Shown here piece by piece: positions 44,876 to 53,322 of a stretch of DNA of 64,000 bases. A program made the position numbers and the translations under genes. The DNA is taken from positions 62,001 to 126,000 of the forward strand of contig CAZYOF010000005.1 in assembly GCA_964648485.1 (NCBI GenBank), read 5' to 3'. The notes beneath the pieces were generated by a model that searched no databases, was not told the origin of the DNA, and saw nothing but the letters and a program-made list of their open reading frames with translations. This DNA comes from DAIOEK01 sp964648485. Lineage in GTDB: Bacteria > Chloroflexota > Anaerolineae > Anaerolineales > Anaerolineaceae. Numbering within the stretch: position 1 is the stretch's first letter; every line of letters starts with the position of its first letter.

Positions 44876-45913
44876 ATGACAATATACTCTGAAATTTATG
44901 AACAGCCCAAAATATTGCAGAAATTGCTCAAAACACAACGGTTAAAAGTTGAGGATATTGCCGGTCAGATAAAAAAGCGAGATATCGATTACGTATTTCT
45001 GGTTGCTCGAGGAACATCGGACAATGCCGGCAGATATGCAAACTATCTATGGGGTGCGAATAACCACCTCCCATTGGCACTTGCAACACCTTCTCTATTT
45101 ACAATCTATGAACAACCTCCCCGTTTAAAAAATGCATTGGTTGTATCCATTTCACAATCAGGCAAATCACCCGATTTAATTGCAGTGGTTAAAGAAGGAA
45201 GAAAACAGGGTTGTCATACTTTATCGATCACAAACGCTCCAGATTCTCCATTAGCAGAAGCGGCAGATTTTGTCCTTGATATCTGTGCAGGAGTTGAGGC
45301 TGCTACCGCGGCAACAAAGAGTTACACTGCAGAATTAATGTCTGTTGCCATGCTCTCGGCTGCGCTCAGTGGAAATCCCCAGCGATGGGAAGAATTGGAA
45401 ATGGTCAGCCAGTGGGCTGAACAAGTTCTAGGGCAGGATGAAAATATTGCTCGATTATCCCTCCGCTATCGTTACATGCAACGTTGTGTGATGTTAGGAA
45501 GAGGATTTAACTACTGCACAGCCTTTGAATGGGCATTAAAAACCAAGGAGTTATCGTATATTGCGGCAGAACCATATTCAACAGCAGATTTTCTTCATGG
45601 TCCCATCGCTCTTGTTGAACCCGGTTTTCCGGTTATGGCTGTGGCAGCTTCGGGAAAAGCATTTTCAACTATCCGTGAGCCGTTAAAAAAGATGGTGGCA
45701 AACAATAAAGTAGATCTGGCAGTTATTACCGATCAGGCATCCCTGCTGGATATAGCACAGACACCCATCCAATTACCCAAAGGGATTCCTGAATGGATCT
45801 CCCCCATTATTGCCATCATCCCCGGACAGTTATTCGCCTACCATCTCACACGACATCGTGGACTGGACACTGAATCTCCGAGAATCATATCGAAAGTTAC
45901 AGAAACAAAATAG
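44876..45913 (+). CDS. SIS domain protein (GlmS-isomerase / NagB-II-like)
   Basis: The protein has 345 residues with two SIS domains (about 30-165 and 195-335). Sugar-phosphate binding residues are in ARGTSDNAG and SISQSGKSPDL, with the catalytic-region motifs AGVEAATAATKSYTAEL and AEPYSTADFLHGPIALVEPG typical of GlmS isomerase domains and their aminosugar-phosphate deaminase relatives. No glutaminase domain is present, so it probably deaminates or isomerises an amino-sugar phosphate rather than making one from glutamine. GAGGGG precedes the ATG. Confidence 0.85.
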   Translation: MTIYSEIYEQPKILQKLLKTQRLKVEDIAGQIKKRDIDYVFLVARGTSDNAGRYANYLWGANNHLPLALATPSLFTIYEQPPRLKNALVVSISQSGKSPDLIAVVKEGRKQGCHTLSITNAPDSPLAEAADFVLDICAGVEAATAATKSYTAELMSVAMLSAALSGNPQRWEELEMVSQWAEQVLGQDENIARLSLRYRYMQRCVMLGRGFNYCTAFEWALKTKELSYIAAEPYSTADFLHGPIALVEPGFPVMAVAASGKAFSTIREPLKKMVANNKVDLAVITDQASLLDIAQTPIQLPKGIPEWISPIIAIIPGQLFAYHLTRHRGLDTESPRIISKVTETK

Positions 45914-45921
45914 GAATACCT

Positions 45922-46782
45922 ATGAAACAACGACAAATAGCCATCATCACCGATTCGACCTGTGATATCCCTATTGATTTGCTTCAGGAACATGATATCC
46001 AGGTTGTTCCCCATACCATTATTTGGGGAGACGAACAGCTGCTTGATCGGGTGGATATTCAACCTGATGAGTTTTATGACCGTATCGAAAAGGACAATAT
46101 CGTCCCTACTACGGCACAAGCGACAGAACAGCAATTCCTTGAATCATACAGGGAAGCAATCAATAAAGGATATCGCGAAATTGTTGTTGTAACATTATCA
46201 AATCGTCTGAGTGGGGCAATTCAGTCTGCTCAGAATGCATCAAAACTGGTCGAGATACCCATCCATGTGTTTGATTCGCTGAGCGTTACCATGTCCCTCG
46301 GGTGGCAGGTACTGGCTGCAGCCCGCGTCCGCGATATGGGCGGTTCAGTTCAGGATATTTTACGAAAAGTACTTCGGGTTCGTGAGCGGGTATCTTTATA
46401 TGTTGGTATGAATACCGTGGAGTTTATCCGCAGGGGTGGGAGAATTGGAGATGCAGTGCGCCTGCTGGGTATGATGTTGAATATCAAACCGGTAGTACGC
46501 GTTAATGCCAAACGCGGATTGGTTGAAGAGGTTGGATTAGCGAGGACCTACCAGAAAGCTATTGATATGATGTATTCGAAGTTTTTTGAAACACTCGATA
46601 AATCAAAAAAATTACATATTGCTGTCCAACATGGGAATGCCTATGATGAAGCAGAAAAGCTGGTTCAGCGGATAAAAGATGAGTTTCATCCGGTCGAAAT
46701 CCTGACCAGCATTACGGGTCCTGTGCTGGGCATAAATACCGGGCCACGCGCGCTGGCATTAGCGGGATATTTTGAAGATTGA
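45922..46782 (+). CDS. DegV family fatty-acid-binding protein
   Basis: The protein has 286 residues, full length. The N-terminal IAIITDSTCDIPIDLLQEHDIQVVP and the TTAQATEQQFLESY segment are DegV hallmarks, as is VFDSLSVTMSLGWQVLAAARV and the C-terminal ITGPVLGINTGPRALALAGY. DegV/FakB proteins bind a fatty acid and present it for phosphorylation by FakA; no fakA is nearby here. It starts 9 bases after the SIS gene. Confidence 0.9.
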   Translation: MKQRQIAIITDSTCDIPIDLLQEHDIQVVPHTIIWGDEQLLDRVDIQPDEFYDRIEKDNIVPTTAQATEQQFLESYREAINKGYREIVVVTLSNRLSGAIQSAQNASKLVEIPIHVFDSLSVTMSLGWQVLAAARVRDMGGSVQDILRKVLRVRERVSLYVGMNTVEFIRRGGRIGDAVRLLGMMLNIKPVVRVNAKRGLVEEVGLARTYQKAIDMMYSKFFETLDKSKKLHIAVQHGNAYDEAEKLVQRIKDEFHPVEILTSITGPVLGINTGPRALALAGYFED

Positions 46783-46824
46783 TTACGTAATACAAGTTGT
46801 GAATATTTGATGTAGATTCTTCGG

Positions 46825-46860
46825 CATTCAGAGGTGGATCATCCCTCTGAATGCTATAAT
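46825..46860 (+). promoter_or_regulatory. Palindrome and leaderless promoter of the two-component operon
   Basis: CATTCAGAGG (46825-46834) and CCTCTGAATG (46844-46853) are a perfect 10-bp inverted repeat that ends one base before TATAAT (46855-46860). ATG 46868 begins seven bases after the -10 box. The repeat covers the -35 region, so it looks like an operator for the response regulator, though a terminator for degV is possible. Confidence 0.6.
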
Positions 46861-46867
46861 TTTAACA

Positions 46868-47563
46868 ATGAGCACGGTATTAATTATTGAAGATGAACCG
46901 GAACTGGTAAAAGTTCTGCAATCTTACCTTGAAAAAGCAGGTTATCGGGTTATTTCTGCTAATCGGGGAAACACCGGCTTAACCATGTATGAATCAAATC
47001 ATCCAGATCTGGTTCTTTTAGACCTTAATTTACCAGGCATGGATGGACTGGATGTTGCCCGCGCTATTCGGAGAAATAAAGATACGCCAATTATTATGCT
47101 GACTGCCCGAGTAGAAGAGCCAGATCGTTTAGTTGGGTTGGAATTAGGGGCTGACGACTATATTACCAAGCCATTTTCTCCGCGCGAAGTAGTTGCCAGG
47201 GTGAAAGCGGTATTACGGCGTGTAACAAGCAGCGAAAGAAAACCTGAGATTATTCAGATCGGTGAATTGGTGATTGACCTGGATAGTCATGAAACATTCC
47301 GATCTGGCGAGCTACTGGAATTGACACCCACCGAGTTTTCTATTCTCACAGTGCTGGCATCGCACCCTGGTAGAGTGTATTCGCGTCTTCAACTCCTCGA
47401 AGCCACCCAGGGTACTGCCTATGAAGGGTATGAACGGACAATTGACGCTCATATTAAAAACCTGCGCCAAAAGGTAGAGGTGAATCCACGGGAACCGGAG
47501 TTAATTGAGACTGTGTTCGGGTTAGGGTATAAGTTCAAACGAATGGAACCCAGAAGTCAATGA
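46868..47563 (+). CDS. OmpR-family response regulator
   Basis: The protein has 231 residues. The receiver domain (about 3-115) has the phosphorylation Asp in LVLLDLNLPGMDG, acidic pair EDE and Lys in YITKPFSPREVVARV. The C-terminal winged helix (about 130-225) has ELTPTEFSILTVLASHPGRVYSR. It is phosphorylated by the kinase encoded next, which overlaps by 4 bases. It likely binds the palindrome in its own promoter. Confidence 0.93.
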   Translation: MSTVLIIEDEPELVKVLQSYLEKAGYRVISANRGNTGLTMYESNHPDLVLLDLNLPGMDGLDVARAIRRNKDTPIIMLTARVEEPDRLVGLELGADDYITKPFSPREVVARVKAVLRRVTSSERKPEIIQIGELVIDLDSHETFRSGELLELTPTEFSILTVLASHPGRVYSRLQLLEATQGTAYEGYERTIDAHIKNLRQKVEVNPREPELIETVFGLGYKFKRMEPRSQ

Positions 47564-48933
47564 AGTTCAGGTTGTTTCTCTCAATGTTGTTGTTAGTTAT
47601 AGTGACAGTGATCAGTGTGGCTGTTTTTGCCATGATCGGCACAGCGAGAGAAGTGACCCGATATGTCGCGCGGGGTGGCATGATGGGTTTGAATGAAGTG
47701 GTTTCAGAACTTGAAACCCATTATAAGACAAACGGATCGTGGGATGGTGTTGAAGAAATATTAACCCGGGTCGAAATGGATGGAAATCAGAACCGACAGG
47801 GGATGGGTGGTGGCGGGATGCCAAATCCGAATAATATCCCTCGGCATCTCATTCTTGCTGATGCTGAAGGTTTGATTATCTTCGACACCATGCCATCTGA
47901 TCAAAAGACGTTTCTCGACGAAAATGAAATCTCCAAGGCAATACCTATTCGAGGACGCTTGAATCGACTGGTTGGATATCTCTATTCTGATGGATTTGTA
48001 AACAATCAACCAGGAATATTTAGACCACTAATTGAAAAACTCAATCTTGCTGCTTTTCGAGCTGGTTTAATTGGGGTAGGAATAGCTATCATTTTATCCA
48101 TTGTTGTTGGATCATGGTTGCTTAAACCTGTTACTCAACTTTCTTCAGCAGCTAAAACTTTGGGTAAGGGAGATCTGACTGCACGGGTTAGTTTATCTGG
48201 TAAAGATGAGCTTGCAGAACTTGGAAATACATTTAACCAGATGGCAGATTCTCTGCAGATGGCAGAACAAAGTCGCAGAAATATGACAGCAGATATTGCC
48301 CATGAATTGCGAACGCCACTTGCAGTTCAGAGAGCGTCATTGGAGGCTATGCTGGATGGCGTGTATCCAATGCAAGCTGAAAATCTACAACCAGTTCTCG
48401 AACAAAATGTATTACTTACACGTATGGTTGATGACCTGCGATTATTAGCATTAGCGGATGCAGGAGAACTACGCCTGGAAAAATTACAAACAGATTTAGG
48501 AAGCTTGATTGGGCGGGTGGCAAAAAATTTCCAAAGCCAGGCAGATTATCGTAGTGTCGAAATAAATTACCAGCCTGTCGATGGATTAATTGCGAATATT
48601 GATCCAATTCGTGTAGAGCAGATCATCAACAATATCATCAGTAACGCATTGCGTTTTACCCCGGATGGAGGCAGTATAGATATACAAGGGGAAAAGGTAG
48701 GAAGCACCATCCAATTTGCCATTCACGATTCGGGTCCGGGTATTCCCGAGGAATCGCTGCCGTATGTTTTTGACCGGTTTTATAGGACAGATAAAGGGCG
48801 AGTTCGGGAAGATGGGGGGAGCGGCTTGGGTCTGGCAATTGCCCGGCAATTTGCCCGGGTAATGAATGGTGATATCTCTGTTCGTAACCATCCATCGGGT
48901 GGAGCTGAGTTCAAAATAATATTCAATTTATAA
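47560..48933 (+). CDS. HAMP-type sensor histidine kinase
   Basis: The protein has 457 residues. Membrane helix at 5-28, an exported sensor of about 135 residues containing a Gly/Met/Asn-rich stretch (GMGGGGMPNPNN), second helix at about 165-188, HAMP (about 188-240), HisKA with His in DIAHELRTPLAVQ, and HATPase with NALRFT, DSGPGIPEE and GSGLGLAIARQF. It phosphorylates the adjacent regulator. The signal is unknown; the Met-rich stretch could contact a metal, which is speculative. Strong terminator follows. Confidence 0.93.
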   Translation: MKFRLFLSMLLLVIVTVISVAVFAMIGTAREVTRYVARGGMMGLNEVVSELETHYKTNGSWDGVEEILTRVEMDGNQNRQGMGGGGMPNPNNIPRHLILADAEGLIIFDTMPSDQKTFLDENEISKAIPIRGRLNRLVGYLYSDGFVNNQPGIFRPLIEKLNLAAFRAGLIGVGIAIILSIVVGSWLLKPVTQLSSAAKTLGKGDLTARVSLSGKDELAELGNTFNQMADSLQMAEQSRRNMTADIAHELRTPLAVQRASLEAMLDGVYPMQAENLQPVLEQNVLLTRMVDDLRLLALADAGELRLEKLQTDLGSLIGRVAKNFQSQADYRSVEINYQPVDGLIANIDPIRVEQIINNIISNALRFTPDGGSIDIQGEKVGSTIQFAIHDSGPGIPEESLPYVFDRFYRTDKGRVREDGGSGLGLAIARQFARVMNGDISVRNHPSGGAEFKIIFNL

Positions 48934-48964
48934 AAAATCGGCTTCTATATAGAAGCCGATTTTT
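48933..48964. terminator. Bidirectional terminator
   Basis: A 16-bp palindromic stem, AAAAATCGGCTTCTAT with ATAGAAGCCGATTTTT, serving the histidine kinase and the convergent flavodoxin gene. The centre is TATA, so the loop must open a few pairs. Confidence 0.85.
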
Positions 48965-48980
48965 AACTTAGTATATTTCC

Positions 48981-49484
48981 TTAAACCGGCAACCTTTGGG
49001 ATACTTCTTCAGCCCAGGCGATAATCTGATTCCAGTTTCTAAAATCCCCCTCAGGAGCTTTTAACGCTTTTGCCAGCATCTTTTCAAAAAAATTGAGCTT
49101 ACTGTAGTCCATGACGCCAGCAAAAAGACCTTCACAATCAGGATCAATTAACTCACGAATAGGTTGTAAGTACTCACTAACAATATTACGGTTATCAGCA
49201 GTATCATCTTTTAGGGTCATGCACACAATAAAAATATGGAAATTTTTCTCTTGAAGTGTTACCTGGTTTCGATTAACAAAAAGAGTAACCTCAGGTAAGA
49301 CACTTCCTGCCCGTGCTGCACTTCCCAATATAATGGTACTATAACTTTCCAGATCTGTTACCTGATCCACCCGCAGCAAATCTACCGTGTGATTGCTATC
49401 TCTCAGAGTATCCGCAATTCTGCCGGCAATTTCAGCAGTGGACCCTGTTTTCGTTGCATAAACGACCAAAACCCTTGAACTCAT
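48981..49484 (-). CDS. Flavodoxin-domain protein (HemG-like)
   Basis: The protein has 167 residues. The FMN phosphate loop is VVYATKTGSTAEIA (about 7-20), and the LGSAARAGSVLPEV segment is the 60s loop. It fits the Flavodoxin_5 group, which includes protoporphyrinogen oxidase HemG, but the long loop of HemG cannot be verified. It is a soluble electron carrier or small oxidase. It starts 9 bases after the aminopeptidase stop. Confidence 0.82.
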   Translation of the reverse strand: MSSRVLVVYATKTGSTAEIAGRIADTLRDSNHTVDLLRVDQVTDLESYSTIILGSAARAGSVLPEVTLFVNRNQVTLQEKNFHIFIVCMTLKDDTADNRNIVSEYLQPIRELIDPDCEGLFAGVMDYSKLNFFEKMLAKALKAPEGDFRNWNQIIAWAEEVSQRLPV

Positions 49485-49493
49485 AGATAACTC

Positions 49494-50759
49494 TCACAGG
49501 GGTTTAAACGCCCATTCACCCGAGCGCATGATTGGTTCAATGTTTCCATCTTGGGTAACACCATCTATGTTCATTTCAGAGCACCCGACCATGTAATCCA
49601 CATGGATAATACTGTTATTTCCACCTGCTTCTGCGAACTCCTCTGCAGACATGGAGGTTCCATTCGTAAGAGTTGTGTTGTATGCCTGTCCGAATGCAAA
49701 GTGGCTGGCGGCATTCTCGTCATAGAGGGTGTTGTAAAATAGGATTCCGGATTGTGCGATGGGTGAGCTGTGTGGAACGATTGCGACTTCTCCCAGCCTT
49801 GATGAGCCTTCATCCGTTGCAATTAACTTTTTAAGAACTTCATCACCAACCCTGGCAGAAGAATTCACAACCCGACCGCCTTCAAAACGTAACTGAAAGC
49901 CATCAATGAGAGCTCCGCTATAGTTAAGTGGTAAGCTGGCTGTTACAATCCCTTCAGCTTCTCTGCAATGAGGTAATGTATATACTTCTTCGGTAGGAAT
50001 ATTCGCAGTGAATGGAAATCCCATGACACAATCCGATTGCGCTGCATGCCATTCATGACCGTGCGGTAAACCAATCTTAAAGTCAGTACCGGGACCTGTG
50101 TAATGCAATGAGCGATATTGTTTTTCATTTAAATACTTGCTACAGGCCATTAATACTCTGATGTGATCTTTCCAGGCTTGCACTGGATCAGGTTGATCAA
50201 TGCGGCAAAGTTTGAATAGTGTTTCCCACATCTGTTCTTCTGCTTCTTCCTGTGAAAGATGGGGGAAAACTTTCTTGCTCCAGCCAGGTGTAGGTGCCCC
50301 CAACACCAGCCAATTGATGTCATTCTTACCGGCTATTTTCAGAAATGGATCTAGCTTTTCCCAACAAACTTTTGTATATTTTGAGACTAAATCTGGATCT
50401 TGACCGCTCAACAGATCAGGATCCAATCCCGTAATTGTGAGTGCGGCATTCCCGGCTTTTGCATTTTCGTAGGGAGCGTCTGCCTTCCAGGAAGAGAAGT
50501 CAGTCAAAGCATCTTTAGGCCCATATAAGAAACGGGCAAGTTCTGTTTGCTCATCCCCATACATCACATCTACCTGGCGAGCACCAGCCTTGTATGCTGC
50601 CCTGGTGATTTCACGGATCAAGGGTACGGCGGATATTGGAGCGCCATAAATCATACCACCACGGATCAACAACTTTTGACCGGGTTGTAGATTCAACCCA
50701 ACTTGAACAGCGATCTCAGCATACTTTTCCAGCTTTGCCTGAAAATATTTGATAGCCAT
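49494..50759 (-). CDS. M29 family aminopeptidase
   Basis: The protein has 421 residues, typical of aminopeptidase T/S/PepS. The metal site shows in NIPTEEVYTLP (Glu), AEGIVTASLPLNYSG, FEGGRVVNSSA, LGEVAIVPHSSPI (Glu, His), and NNSIIHVDYMVG (His, Asp). It trims N-terminal residues of peptides with two Zn or Co ions. The N-terminus KLEKYAEIAVQVGLNLQPGQKLLI is the family start. GGAGG precedes the ATG. Cotranscribed with the flavodoxin gene. Confidence 0.92.
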   Translation of the reverse strand: MAIKYFQAKLEKYAEIAVQVGLNLQPGQKLLIRGGMIYGAPISAVPLIREITRAAYKAGARQVDVMYGDEQTELARFLYGPKDALTDFSSWKADAPYENAKAGNAALTITGLDPDLLSGQDPDLVSKYTKVCWEKLDPFLKIAGKNDINWLVLGAPTPGWSKKVFPHLSQEEAEEQMWETLFKLCRIDQPDPVQAWKDHIRVLMACSKYLNEKQYRSLHYTGPGTDFKIGLPHGHEWHAAQSDCVMGFPFTANIPTEEVYTLPHCREAEGIVTASLPLNYSGALIDGFQLRFEGGRVVNSSARVGDEVLKKLIATDEGSSRLGEVAIVPHSSPIAQSGILFYNTLYDENAASHFAFGQAYNTTLTNGTSMSAEEFAEAGGNNSIIHVDYMVGCSEMNIDGVTQDGNIEPIMRSGEWAFKPL

Positions 50760-50862
50760 ATATCCTCCATTAAAGTAAATTGTCTCCAGCAGGGTGCAAT
50801 TAGAATTATACCTTGCAGTAAATTTTGCCCAGGACTATATAATAAATTACTAAAAATGCAAA

Positions 50863-50886
50863 CAGCCGGAGGATGCCCTCCGGCTG
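50863..50886 (-). terminator. Terminator after the 121-residue membrane gene
   Basis: CAGCCGGAGG (50863-50872) with CCTCCGGCTG (50877-50886), loop ATGC. On the minus strand it is followed by TTTGCATTTTT. Confidence 0.8.
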
Positions 50887-50912
50887 CTGCGGATGAGAAG
50901 ATTGAGCAATGA

Positions 50913-51278
50913 TTAACTAAGGTAGTTCTTTACTGGTTCTTCTTGAAGGAATACAAGATTTAGGATGCCTGCAATCAATGAAGGCGCATTGCCGTAAATA
51001 ATGGTTGCTATTTCAAATATTGCAATCATCTTGATATCACTGGCGGTTACAATTTTGCCAGACATCAGCCTGGATGCATAAACAACTTCAAACACACCCA
51101 GAACAAGGGGTAAAACAACTACCGGCAGGCAGATAATGCCTACGATTGAAACTAAAAATCCGAATGTGACAGATAAGCCGGTAAGAATATTTAAGATACC
51201 GCTCACCAGCAGGATAATTTCGATCGCCTGTACTTTGCCGGGTTTAGCATTTGCTGTAATTATGGTTTGATTTGACAT
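50913..51278 (-). CDS. Small four-helix membrane protein
   Basis: The protein has 121 residues with three to four membrane helices (about 18-40, 44-66, 84-112). The first helices are Gly-rich (LLVSGILNILTGLSVTFGFLV), and MSGKIVTASDIK lies in a cytoplasmic loop. Looks like a small integral protein without catalytic residues. Single-gene unit with its own terminator. No family recognised. Confidence 0.6.
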   Translation of the reverse strand: MSNQTIITANAKPGKVQAIEIILLVSGILNILTGLSVTFGFLVSIVGIICLPVVVLPLVLGVFEVVYASRLMSGKIVTASDIKMIAIFEIATIIYGNAPSLIAGILNLVFLQEEPVKNYLS

Positions 51279-51337
51279 TTTGACCTCGTAAATTTCATTT
51301 CTGTGAATATATACGGAGGTCTGGTAAAAGAGTTGCG

Positions 51338-51370
51338 AAAAAAATCGCCATCAGTTGATGGCGATTTTTT
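51338..51370 (-). terminator. Terminator of the primary sigma factor gene
   Basis: AAAAAATCGCCATCA (51339-51353) pairs with TGATGGCGATTTTTT (51356-51370). The T-tract on the minus strand is supplied by the same A-run. Confidence 0.85.
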
Positions 51371-51375
51371 GTATT

Positions 51376-52548
51376 TTACAAATATTCCTTGAGCTGGCGT
51401 GCCCGACGTGGATGCCGTAATCGCCTGAGTGCTTTTCCTTCGATCTGTCTGATTCGTTCACGGGTTAATCCAAATTTTTGGCCAACCTCTTCCAGGGTAT
51501 AGGTGCGTCCATTATCGAGACCAAACCGCAGACGTAATATTCGTGCCTCACGTGGAGATAATGTGCCCAGAACTTCATCTACTTTTTCATGGAGCATATT
51601 TCTATAAGCAGTCTGGATCGGCGTGGGAGTGATATCATCCTCAACGAACATTCCCAGTTCAGAATCTTCTTCATCTCCAACCGGACTTTCAAGGGAGAGT
51701 GGCAGCCATGATACACGCAGCATCCATTGAACTTTTCGCAATGAAAGGCCTAATTCATCTGCAAGCTCATCCACAGTAGGTGCTCGACCAAGGTTCTGTT
51801 CCAATTCGTGGGTAAGTTTGTAAAGCTGTCTGATACGGTCAATCATGTGGACCGGCACCCTGATTGTTCTTCCCTGATCTGCAATTGAGCGGGTTATGGT
51901 TTGCCGGATCCACCATGTTGCATAAGTTGAAAAACGGAACCCTTTATGGTAATCATATTTTTCAACGGCTTTCATTAAGCCCAGATTGCCTTCCTGAATC
52001 AGGTCTAAGAATGGAACACCGCGCCCTATATATTTTTTTGCAATACTGACGACCAGACGGGTGTTGGCTTTAATCAAGTGTTCGCGAGCAGAGATACCAT
52101 CCTGAATGGTGTTGTCGAGTGTATGTCTGCGTTCTTGATCAACCCTGCCGCAGCTGTGAATTTCTTTTTTTGCTGCACGTCCCGCTTCGATTCGCTGAGC
52201 CAGGCTCATCTCTTCTTCGATATTGAGAAGCGGCACACGTGACATCTCTTTGAGATACAAACCAACTGTATCGTCAATCGAAATACGCTCCAGATCAGAA
52301 TACGGATCAAAATCGCTGGGAGGAAGGGGGTCTTCTTCTTGCAAGGAAAATTCATTATCATGATCAAGAATATCCACCCCTCGACGGCGCAGTGCTATCA
52401 TCAGGGCAGAGAGATGTTCGGAATCATCATCCCCCTCCGGGTAAAATTCCATCAGATCTTCCGTGGTCAGGTATCCCTGAACATCGGCTTTCTCGAGCAG
52501 CATGCTCATAATCTCAGTGTTCTGTCTATGACGGATTGAATAAATCAC
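51376..52548 (-). CDS. rpoD: RNA polymerase primary sigma factor (RpoD/SigA)
   Basis: The protein has 390 residues. Region 1.1-like helices (about 1-70), region 1.2 (DDTVGLYLKEMSRVPLL), region 2 with GNLGLMKAVEKYDYHKGFRFSTYATWWIRQTI, region 3, and region 4 with TLEEVGQKFGLTRERIRQIEGKALRRLRHP. This is the housekeeping layout without the long non-conserved insert. Start GTG 52548 is six bases after AAGGAGGAGG; the GTG at 52554 touches it. A group 2 sigma cannot be excluded, but the sequence is close to the primary form. Confidence 0.92.
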   Translation of the reverse strand: MIYSIRHRQNTEIMSMLLEKADVQGYLTTEDLMEFYPEGDDDSEHLSALMIALRRRGVDILDHDNEFSLQEEDPLPPSDFDPYSDLERISIDDTVGLYLKEMSRVPLLNIEEEMSLAQRIEAGRAAKKEIHSCGRVDQERRHTLDNTIQDGISAREHLIKANTRLVVSIAKKYIGRGVPFLDLIQEGNLGLMKAVEKYDYHKGFRFSTYATWWIRQTITRSIADQGRTIRVPVHMIDRIRQLYKLTHELEQNLGRAPTVDELADELGLSLRKVQWMLRVSWLPLSLESPVGDEEDSELGMFVEDDITPTPIQTAYRNMLHEKVDEVLGTLSPREARILRLRFGLDNGRTYTLEEVGQKFGLTRERIRQIEGKALRRLRHPRRARQLKEYL

Positions 52549-52647
52549 TTGCACCCTCCTCCTTAAACAACAGTTGACTTTCCAGCCTATTCATACCCCC
52601 AAGATGCGGGTGGCAGTCGTCCGATGGATCCTGAAATAAGGTCTCAG

Positions 52648-53124
52648 TTATTCCACCGGATGGGTTTGGTGCTCACAACCCCTTTCATTCCAATTCTCAC
52701 CACAGATAGGACAAAGACCCAGACAATCCGGCTTGCAAAGCGGACGAATGGGTATTTCTATGGTGAGGTATTCGTGTACCAGTGGCTCTAAATCTATATG
52801 TGCATCATCTGGTAGTATCAGATTAGATTCGGTAGCAGTACGACTTGAAAATGCATATAACTCATCGAATTCTGTATCCAGATGACATAATGCCGGTTCC
52901 AGGCAACGAACACAGTCTTGCAGGAGGTCTGCGTGAAAATGTGCCTGACACAGCAATCCCTGAGGTGTACGACTGATTTTTGCCACACCATTAAAATTGG
53001 TGAGGTCCATTTCAGACTGCAGGCGAATGTTGGGAAATTCGAACTCAAAGTCGCGGTTATAACCAATGGATTGGCTGATAATGAATCCAACATTGAGCCG
53101 CAAAGGGTGACGATTAGAGTTCAC
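52648..53124 (-). CDS. DUF177 (YceD) family protein with Cys-rich tail
   Basis: The protein has 158 residues. The core has DCVRCLEPALCHLDTEF and a LEPLVHEYLTIEIPIRPLC segment, as in DUF177 proteins linked to 23S rRNA maturation. The tail has CKPDCLGLCPICGENWNERGC, a common zinc site in this family. In many bacteria rpmF (L32) follows; here the next gene is rpoD and no rpmF is seen. Start GTG 53124 has no Shine-Dalgarno and lies 11 bases after TATTAT, so leader is about 4 bases. Confidence 0.85.
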   Translation of the reverse strand: MNSNRHPLRLNVGFIISQSIGYNRDFEFEFPNIRLQSEMDLTNFNGVAKISRTPQGLLCQAHFHADLLQDCVRCLEPALCHLDTEFDELYAFSSRTATESNLILPDDAHIDLEPLVHEYLTIEIPIRPLCKPDCLGLCPICGENWNERGCEHQTHPVE

Positions 53125-53199
53125 ATGGACAACTTATAATAAGGGATAATTGCTGCAAGCGCCCTGAGTATAGCACAAACATTCCAGTAAGTCAATTAA

Positions 53200-53217
53200 T
53201 TATGAATATATTCATAA
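53200..53217. promoter_or_regulatory. 18-bp perfect palindrome upstream of the DUF177 gene
   Basis: TTATGAATATATTCATAA reads the same on both strands. It lies 76 bases upstream of the DUF177 start, in a gap of about 200 bases that is otherwise AT-rich, and no T-run follows. It fits a dimeric repressor site. Confidence 0.5.
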
Positions 53218-53270
53218 ATATTAACAATTGTTTGCTTAATTCATCATTCTTCCAGCATTCCAAATTCGAA

Positions 53271-53304
53271 TAAAAAAATGACCAGACAATTATGTCTGGT
53301 CATT
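53271..53304 (-). terminator. Terminator of the secreted repeat protein gene
   Basis: AATGACCAGACA (53277-53288) pairs with TGTCTGGTCATT (53293-53304). On the minus strand it is followed by seven T residues. Confidence 0.9.
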
Positions 53305-53322
53305 CGTTGTAAGTTTTTTCGA

